DNA of 6,668 bases from CBDVAK01 sp965371945 (GTDB lineage: Bacteria; Pseudomonadota; Gammaproteobacteria; Competibacterales; JAHEDQ01), in NCBI GenBank assembly GCA_965371945.1, contig CBDVAK010000201.1:1-6668 (forward strand), read 5' to 3'. The notes beneath the pieces are model-generated. The model was not told the DNA's origin and did not search any database. It saw only the letters and a list, made by a program, of their open reading frames with translations. Each line of letters begins with the position of its first letter. The first letter of the stretch is position 1. The translations under genes were made by a program, and so were the position numbers. Below are positions 6,594 to 6,668 of the stretch, one piece after another.

Positions 6594-6668
6594 CTACTCC
6601 AAATTCCGGATCCGGTAGCCATCGATCAGCTCGTTTTGTCGGTGCATGGCCACTTGCTGGCAGCAGCC
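6594..6668 (-). CDS. Possible C-terminal tail of an upstream gene (partial, low confidence)
   Basis: On the reverse strand one frame is open from the window edge and ends with TAG at 6594-6596, four bases before the lipoprotein ATG. Its last residues read AMHRQNELIDGYRIRNLE, hydrophilic and of plausible composition for a protein C-terminus. The GGAG of the lipoprotein gene would overlap this stop, a common operon arrangement. About 24 codons is too short to prove coding, and a second frame is also open to the edge, ending in TGA overlapping the lipoprotein ATG. No family can be assigned. Confidence 0.22.
   Translation of the reverse strand, partial: GCCQQVAMHRQNELIDGYRIRNLE
6597..6600 (-). 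promoter_or_regulatory. Ribosome binding site that decides the lipoprotein start
   Basis: The reverse strand reads TTTGGAGTAGTGCGATG. The GGAG is seven bases from the ATG at 6589. This supports that start over the upstream in-frame ATG at 6622. Confidence 0.55.

Noticed and set aside
6317..6622. Longer 101-residue version of the lipoprotein starting at 6622
   Set aside because: It has no ribosome site at that ATG, and the extra eleven residues would precede an otherwise normal signal peptide; the ATG at 6589 has GGAG at proper spacing.

Overview
This window is moderately GC-rich DNA with ordinary proteobacterial genes. YhdH/AcuI-like, CPA2 antiporter, LonB-like and USP-like proteins, tight ATGA overlaps and a palindromic intergenic repeat point to a gammaproteobacterium. 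That placement is an inference from family resemblance. I found no rRNA, tRNA, CRISPR array, transposase or phage gene.

Left part (1-4917, + strand): three genes joined end to end by two 4-base ATGA overlaps. The first is a Kef-type CPA2 cation:proton antiporter, cut at its 5' end by the window edge, with an NAD-binding RCK (TrkA-N) domain and a TrkA-C domain. The second is an 803-residue LonB-like AAA+ protease with an intact Ser656/Lys699 dyad but an atypical Walker B. The third is a 272-residue protein that looks like two degenerate universal-stress-protein domains in tandem. Shared transcription and coupled translation suggest one module, plausibly ion/pH or redox stress control. The functional link is inference.

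Middle (4918-5294): a 377-base gap between convergent transcription units. It holds a compact 187-base element (5044-5230) bounded by imperfect 27-base inverted repeats (23/27 matching). Inside are two small hairpins with the same AGGGAT loop. It has the look of a non-coding, MITE-like or REP-like dispersed repeat.

Right part (5295-6668, - strand): an AcuI/YhdH-type acrylyl-CoA reductase, preceded 29 bases upstream by a small glycine-zipper lipoprotein gene in the same orientation. The two are probably co-transcribed, leftwards towards the first operon. At the far right edge two reverse-strand frames stay open to the window end. One stops just before the lipoprotein start and may be the tail of another gene.

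The best candidate for something under-described is the antiporter / LonB-like protease / tandem-USP operon. The repeat element is second.
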